Shown here: positions 60,683 to 64,000 of the stretch, piece after piece
Layout: each line of letters starts with the position of its first letter
How positions within the stretch are numbered: position 1 is the first letter of the stretch
Source of the DNA: Halovivax limisalsi
GTDB lineage: Archaea > Halobacteriota > Halobacteria > Halobacteriales > Natrialbaceae
Length of the DNA stretch: 64,000 nt
Assembly (NCBI RefSeq): GCF_023093535.1
Contig: NZ_CP095757.1
Location: forward strand, 2,480,001-2,544,000
Reading direction: 5' to 3'
Notes under the pieces: generated by a model
Database searches by the model: none
What the model saw: only the letters and a program-made list of their open reading frames with translations
What the model was told of the DNA's origin: nothing
Program-made: the position numbers and the translations under genes

Positions 60683-61528
60683 ATGAAAGCCGTCATCGCA
60701 ACCGACCTCTCGGCCGCTAGCGAGGCGACGATCCACAACGAGACCTGCCTCGAGTGTCTCGGACGGATCGGGATCGACGAGATTCACCTGGTCACCGTCA
60801 TCCCGTCGAACGTGCACGCGGGCATGCCCGGAATGGACTTCGACGGACGTCGCCAGCGGGCGCTCGATCGCTACGGCGAGGTCATCGAGACGGCCGGATT
60901 CGACGTCGAGGCACACGTCGTTCGCGGGACGCCCCATCGCCGTATCACGGGCATCGCGGAGACGATCGGAGCCGGCCTCACCGTCGTCGGCTCGCGGGGG
61001 AAGAGCCCGCTAGAAAACCGCGTCATCGGGTCGACCGCGCGAAATCTCGCTCGGACGACGGAGACGCCGCTGCTCGTCAACCGGGTCGAACGCGACACCG
61101 AAGACCCCGACGTGCTCGAGTCGCACCTGTTCCGCCGGATGCTGTTTGCGACGGACTTCTCCGAGAACGCCGATCACGCCTTCGGAGTGTTCTCGACGCT
61201 GCAACCCGCCACCCGGGAGGCCGCGCTCGTTCACGTCTTGACGCCGAAGGACCCGGAACTTCCGCAGGAAACGGATCCGTCGGCGCGCCTGGCCGAGCGT
61301 GCCGACCGGCTCGAAGCGTGGGGAATCGAGACGACGACCGATGTTCGGTCCGGCGACCCGGCCGACGAGATCATCGCCGCAGAGGCCGAATACGAACCGG
61401 CGACGATACTGCTCGGCTCTCGCGGCCACAGCCGACTTCGCAGACTGTTGCTGGGCAGCGTCTCCGAGGACATCGTAGCTCGCGCGCACGGAAACGTCCT
61501 GATCGTGCCGCCGGGCGCGCAGATGTGA
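60683..61528 (+). CDS. Double-domain universal stress protein
   Basis: A 281-residue protein with two Usp domains (about 1-135 and 148-281). First end motif LTVVGSRGKSPLENRVIGSTARNLARTTETPLLVN, second LLGSRGHSRLRRLLLGSVSEDIVARAHGNVLIVPP. The repeat suggests an intramolecular dimer. A TATA-like block (60646-60660) fits ATG 60683. Confidence 0.88.
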   Translation: MKAVIATDLSAASEATIHNETCLECLGRIGIDEIHLVTVIPSNVHAGMPGMDFDGRRQRALDRYGEVIETAGFDVEAHVVRGTPHRRITGIAETIGAGLTVVGSRGKSPLENRVIGSTARNLARTTETPLLVNRVERDTEDPDVLESHLFRRMLFATDFSENADHAFGVFSTLQPATREAALVHVLTPKDPELPQETDPSARLAERADRLEAWGIETTTDVRSGDPADEIIAAEAEYEPATILLGSRGHSRLRRLLLGSVSEDIVARAHGNVLIVPPGAQM

Positions 61529-61632
61529 GCCGTTGCACGAGGAGAGGGGGGACGAACCGACCGCCAGAGATCGACGGTCCCGGCCCGGGTTTCGCAGTCG
61601 CATTCGGACCCGAAACAGCGTCGATTCCCGCC

Positions 61633-62115
61633 TCACTCGCTTTGAACCTCGATGTCGCCGATCATCGTGGTCGGATGAACTTCGCAGATGTACGTGACCA
61701 TCTCGCCGCTGGCTTCGAACTCGAGCCACTGGCCGTCGCCGGGCTCCGAGACGATGTCAGTCTGAAGGTCGTCGACGACCGCATCGGACTCGTCGTAGAT
61801 GGCGATGTTGTGAGTCGCGCCGTCGCCCTGGCTCCATCCCATCTCGTACGGCTCCCCCTCCACGAGTGAGAGAGTCGGGTTCGACAATCCCTCGATCGCA
61901 CTGGGTGCCAGCCCCTCCCAACCGGCGGTGATGCCGTCAAAATCGATCCGCGTACCCGGCTCGATCGGACCGCTTCCGTTGCCCTCGCCGCCGTCGCCAC
62001 CGTTGCCTCCATCACCGTCGTCCCCGTCTTCGCTGCTCCCGCAGCCCGCGATCGTAATCGCGATCCCGACGGCGCCGGTACGTACCGCCCGCCTCCGAGA
62101 GAACCCATCCGACAT
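61633..62115 (-). CDS. Blue copper lipoprotein (halocyanin-like)
   Basis: A 160-residue Tat-type lipoprotein (RRRAVRTGAVGIAITIAGC) with a Gly/Asp-rich linker (about 28-50). The cupredoxin domain ligands are His in ATHNIAIYD, and Cys, His, Met in TYICEVHPTTMIGDI, one residue closer together than in the 13130 protein but typical of plastocyanin/azurin-like domains. Probable surface electron carrier. Confidence 0.86.
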   Translation of the reverse strand: MSDGFSRRRAVRTGAVGIAITIAGCGSSEDGDDGDGGNGGDGGEGNGSGPIEPGTRIDFDGITAGWEGLAPSAIEGLSNPTLSLVEGEPYEMGWSQGDGATHNIAIYDESDAVVDDLQTDIVSEPGDGQWLEFEASGEMVTYICEVHPTTMIGDIEVQSE

Positions 62116-62336
62116 AGAGCACTCGACGCTGGGGAGTTTGATAAATAATTGTCACACCCGCTCAGACACTCACGTTCCCGAGGGGGAAGTCGCTCCGCCT
62201 TCGTACCGAGTTCAAAATGCGGACGTATTTGGTATCGGACCCCATTTTTCCGGCTGGCAACCGTGTACGACGTGTTACAGGGAATCACCGCGACGCGGGC
62301 GCGTCGGATCGGCCGAGCAGGTGCGGATTCGAGACG

Positions 62337-63191
62337 ATGGCATCGCTGGTAGAACTCTTCGTCCGCGTCGTGGGCGAGAACCCTATCGTCCAGGGGCTCG
62401 CCGGCGGGATCGTCATCGCCGGGTTGAACCTGCTCGGCGCGTCGCTCATCTTCGTCTGGCGGAACCCCTCCGAGCGCGCCCTCGACGGGGCGCTCGGATT
62501 CGCCGCCGGCGTGATGCTCGCCGCGGCGTTTACCAGCCTCATCATCCCCGGGATCGAGCAGTACTCCGGGGGCGACCCGATTCCGACGCTCGTCGGCGTC
62601 GTCCTCGGCGCGGCGTTCCTCGACCGGGCGGACGTCATCGTCCCGCACGCGCACTACCTCCTGACCGGCCGGCGCCGGCCGGACGTCGGCGATCCAGCCG
62701 ACCAGTCGGCGCTGGACGCCGAAGCTGAACGGCTTCACCGGGAGCGCCTGGCGCCCGTCATCCTGTTCATCCTGGCGATCACGCTGCACAACATGCCGGA
62801 GGGACTGGCCGTCGGCGTCGGCTTCGGCTCCGGTAACGTCGAGAACGCCATCGCCCTGATGCTCGCGATCGGCATACAGAACATCCCGGAGGGCCTCGCC
62901 GTCTCGGTCGCCGCGATCAACGCCGGGCTCGATCGACGGATCTACGCCGTTTTCGCCGGGCTACGTGCGGGCATCGTCGAGATCCCACTCGCCGTGCTCG
63001 GCGCGCTGGCCGTCGCGACGATGGAACCACTGCTTCCTTACGCGATGGGCTTTGCCGCGGGCGCGATGCTCTTCGTCATCTCCGACGAAATCATCCCCGA
63101 GACCCACACCCGCGGCCACGAGCGGATCGCCACGATGGGCGTCATGGCCGGCGTGATCGTCATGCTGTATCTCGACGTGAGTCTGGGGTAA
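62337..63191 (+). CDS. ZIP family metal transporter
   Basis: A 284-residue permease with eight membrane segments. Signatures in helices IV-V: LHNMPEGLAVGVGFGSG and IQNIPEGLAVSVAAI with metal-binding His, Asn, Glu, and ISDEIIPETHTRGHERI near the C-terminus. A His-rich loop (IVPHAHYLL) sits between. Imports Zn, Fe or other divalent metal. ATG 62337 is used; upstream codons are not membrane-like. Confidence 0.9.
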   Translation: MASLVELFVRVVGENPIVQGLAGGIVIAGLNLLGASLIFVWRNPSERALDGALGFAAGVMLAAAFTSLIIPGIEQYSGGDPIPTLVGVVLGAAFLDRADVIVPHAHYLLTGRRRPDVGDPADQSALDAEAERLHRERLAPVILFILAITLHNMPEGLAVGVGFGSGNVENAIALMLAIGIQNIPEGLAVSVAAINAGLDRRIYAVFAGLRAGIVEIPLAVLGALAVATMEPLLPYAMGFAAGAMLFVISDEIIPETHTRGHERIATMGVMAGVIVMLYLDVSLG

Positions 63192-63236
63192 CTGACCCGT
63201 TTCGCCGGGATCGCCGTCGCGGCGGTGACCGAGGAT

Positions 63237-63260
63237 GTATTGTATAGGTTGCGCACAACC
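63237..63260 (+). promoter_or_regulatory. ATTGTATA element and GGTTG-CAACC inverted repeat before the second thioredoxin
   Basis: GTATTGTATAGG (63237-63248) overlaps inverted repeat GGTTG (63247-63251) and CAACC (63256-63260). It lies 23-45 bases before the thioredoxin ATG and probably includes the TATA element. Confidence 0.45.
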
Positions 63261-63282
63261 GTTATGCCGCTCGAGTCCGTAG

Positions 63283-63729
63283 ATGGAGCCGATGAGCGAA
63301 TCACTCGACGACGAACGCGCTCGCATCCGCGAGCAGAAGAAACGGGAACTCCAGGAGCGCCTCGAAACCGGCGGCAATCTCGACGACGTCGAGAGCGACT
63401 CGACAGGGACGCCGACCGAGCCGATCCACGTCGACGGTCCCGATCACTTCTCCGAGGTCGTCACGACGCACGACGTCGTCCTCGTCGACTTCCGCGCGGA
63501 CTGGTGCGGTCCGTGTCAGATGCTCGAACCCACAATCGAAGCGCTGGCAGCCGAGAGTGACGCCGCGGTCGCGACGGTCGACATCGACGCCCACCAGGGA
63601 CTGGCCCAGCAACACGGCGTTCGCGGCGTTCCGACGCTCGTGCTCTACGCGAACGGCGAACCCGCAGAGCGCACGAGCGGCGTCCAGGATCGCGCCACGC
63701 TCGACCGACTGATCGGTCAGTACACGTAA
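63283..63729 (+). CDS. Thioredoxin-like protein with basic-acidic N-terminal extension
   Basis: A 148-residue thioredoxin: helical charged extension (about residues 8-40, ERARIREQKKRELQERLETG), then the catalytic domain with FRADWCGPCQMLEPTIEAL and cis-Pro in VRGVPTLVLYANG. It is distinct from the trxA at 53872. The extension suggests a specific target or anchoring. ATG 63283 or 63292 (MSES) is possible. Confidence 0.88.
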   Translation: MEPMSESLDDERARIREQKKRELQERLETGGNLDDVESDSTGTPTEPIHVDGPDHFSEVVTTHDVVLVDFRADWCGPCQMLEPTIEALAAESDAAVATVDIDAHQGLAQQHGVRGVPTLVLYANGEPAERTSGVQDRATLDRLIGQYT

Positions 63730-63775
63730 TCGACCACGACGACCGACTGCAACCCCACTCACATCACGTCGACCA

Positions 63776-64000
63776 ATGAACCAACACTGGAAGCGAGCGA
63801 TCGAGGCCCAGCGCGAGGAGAAGGCGCGGTACTTCGGCGAGCACCCACGCTCGCCGATTCCGCCGGACGAACGGGACGACTTCGACGGGCTGTCGTACTT
63901 CGCGATCGATGCCGACTACCGGTTCGAAGTCCCACTCGATCGATACGACGACCCCGAGCCGATCACCGTCGGAACGAGTACGGACGGTGAGCAGACCTAC
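63776..64000 (+). CDS. DUF1684 protein, 3' end cut by window
   Basis: The first 75 codons are visible: HWKRAIEAQREEKARYFGEHPRSPIPPDERDDFDGLSYFAIDADYRF. The opening (Trp-x-x-x-Ile-x-x-x-Arg-x-x-K, then PRSPIP and FxGLxYF) matches DUF1684, a family with unknown function, often about 200 residues. No stop appears before the end of the window. Confidence 0.82.
   Translation, partial: MNQHWKRAIEAQREEKARYFGEHPRSPIPPDERDDFDGLSYFAIDADYRFEVPLDRYDDPEPITVGTSTDGEQTY

Overview
The window is chromosomal DNA of a halophilic archaeon (class Halobacteria); the genus cannot be fixed from sequence alone. Support comes from high GC with strong G/C bias in third codon positions, very acidic proteins, leaderless starts about 25 bases after AT-rich TATA elements, Tat-type lipoproteins with an Ala-Gly-Cys lipobox, a PGF-CTERM surface protein, and archaeal enzymes (GatE, MptE, deoxyhypusine synthase, F420-type oxidoreductase, Bat-type HTH regulators). 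About 75 protein genes are supported. I saw no rRNA, tRNA, CRISPR array or intact insertion sequence.

Layout. 0-13 kb is mostly housekeeping: an MscS channel (5' end cut by the window), HemK2-like methyltransferase, a two-gene cobalamin-independent methionine synthase, an LLM-type oxidoreductase, pterin genes mptE and folP, trmJ, gatE, a small zinc finger and fumC. 13-31 kb is mixed: a blue copper protein with a His-rich linker, a PH-domain membrane pair, BolA, MsrA, a thiolase-OB-fold fusion with Ser at the nucleophile position, a BioF-like protein that lacks the PLP lysine, DpsA with a palindrome over its promoter, a 55-residue protein behind a DtxR-like palindrome, a macro-domain protein, PurM, and an overlapping TraB/site-2-protease pair.

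31.8-37.1 kb is the most unusual part. A 625-residue PGF-CTERM surface protein carries five Gln/Asn repeats that look like curlin (amyloid) repeats. Nearby are a 121-residue secreted protein with a similar Gln/Asn motif, a secreted protein with a short Gly-Glu-Pro-Gly stretch, and a membrane-bound HTH regulator overlapping a small membrane protein. This could be an archaeal amyloid-like surface system with its own regulator.

38.8-48.4 kb looks like a nitrite-reduction (denitrification) neighbourhood: two DUF2249 proteins, a CtaA-like/CtaB fusion, copper nitrite reductase NirK, a cupredoxin lacking its axial Met, SCO1, a TlpA-like thioredoxin, two 48-residue zinc ribbons, an FMN-binding split-barrel protein and Bat-type regulators, one of them Cys-rich. 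48-52 kb holds stress proteins and an ABC-2 exporter.

52.8-64 kb is a thiol and sulfur region: trxB-trxA, a rhodanese-persulfide dioxygenase fusion, a flavin disulfide reductase (possibly the haloarchaeal bis-gamma-glutamylcystine reductase), a TrmB-like regulator, TauE with a tiny membrane partner, and a second thioredoxin. Several of these promoters share an ATTGT-type element, one copy being a perfect palindrome in front of the regulator. A double Usp protein, a blue copper lipoprotein and a ZIP transporter lie among them. A DUF1684 gene runs off the right edge.
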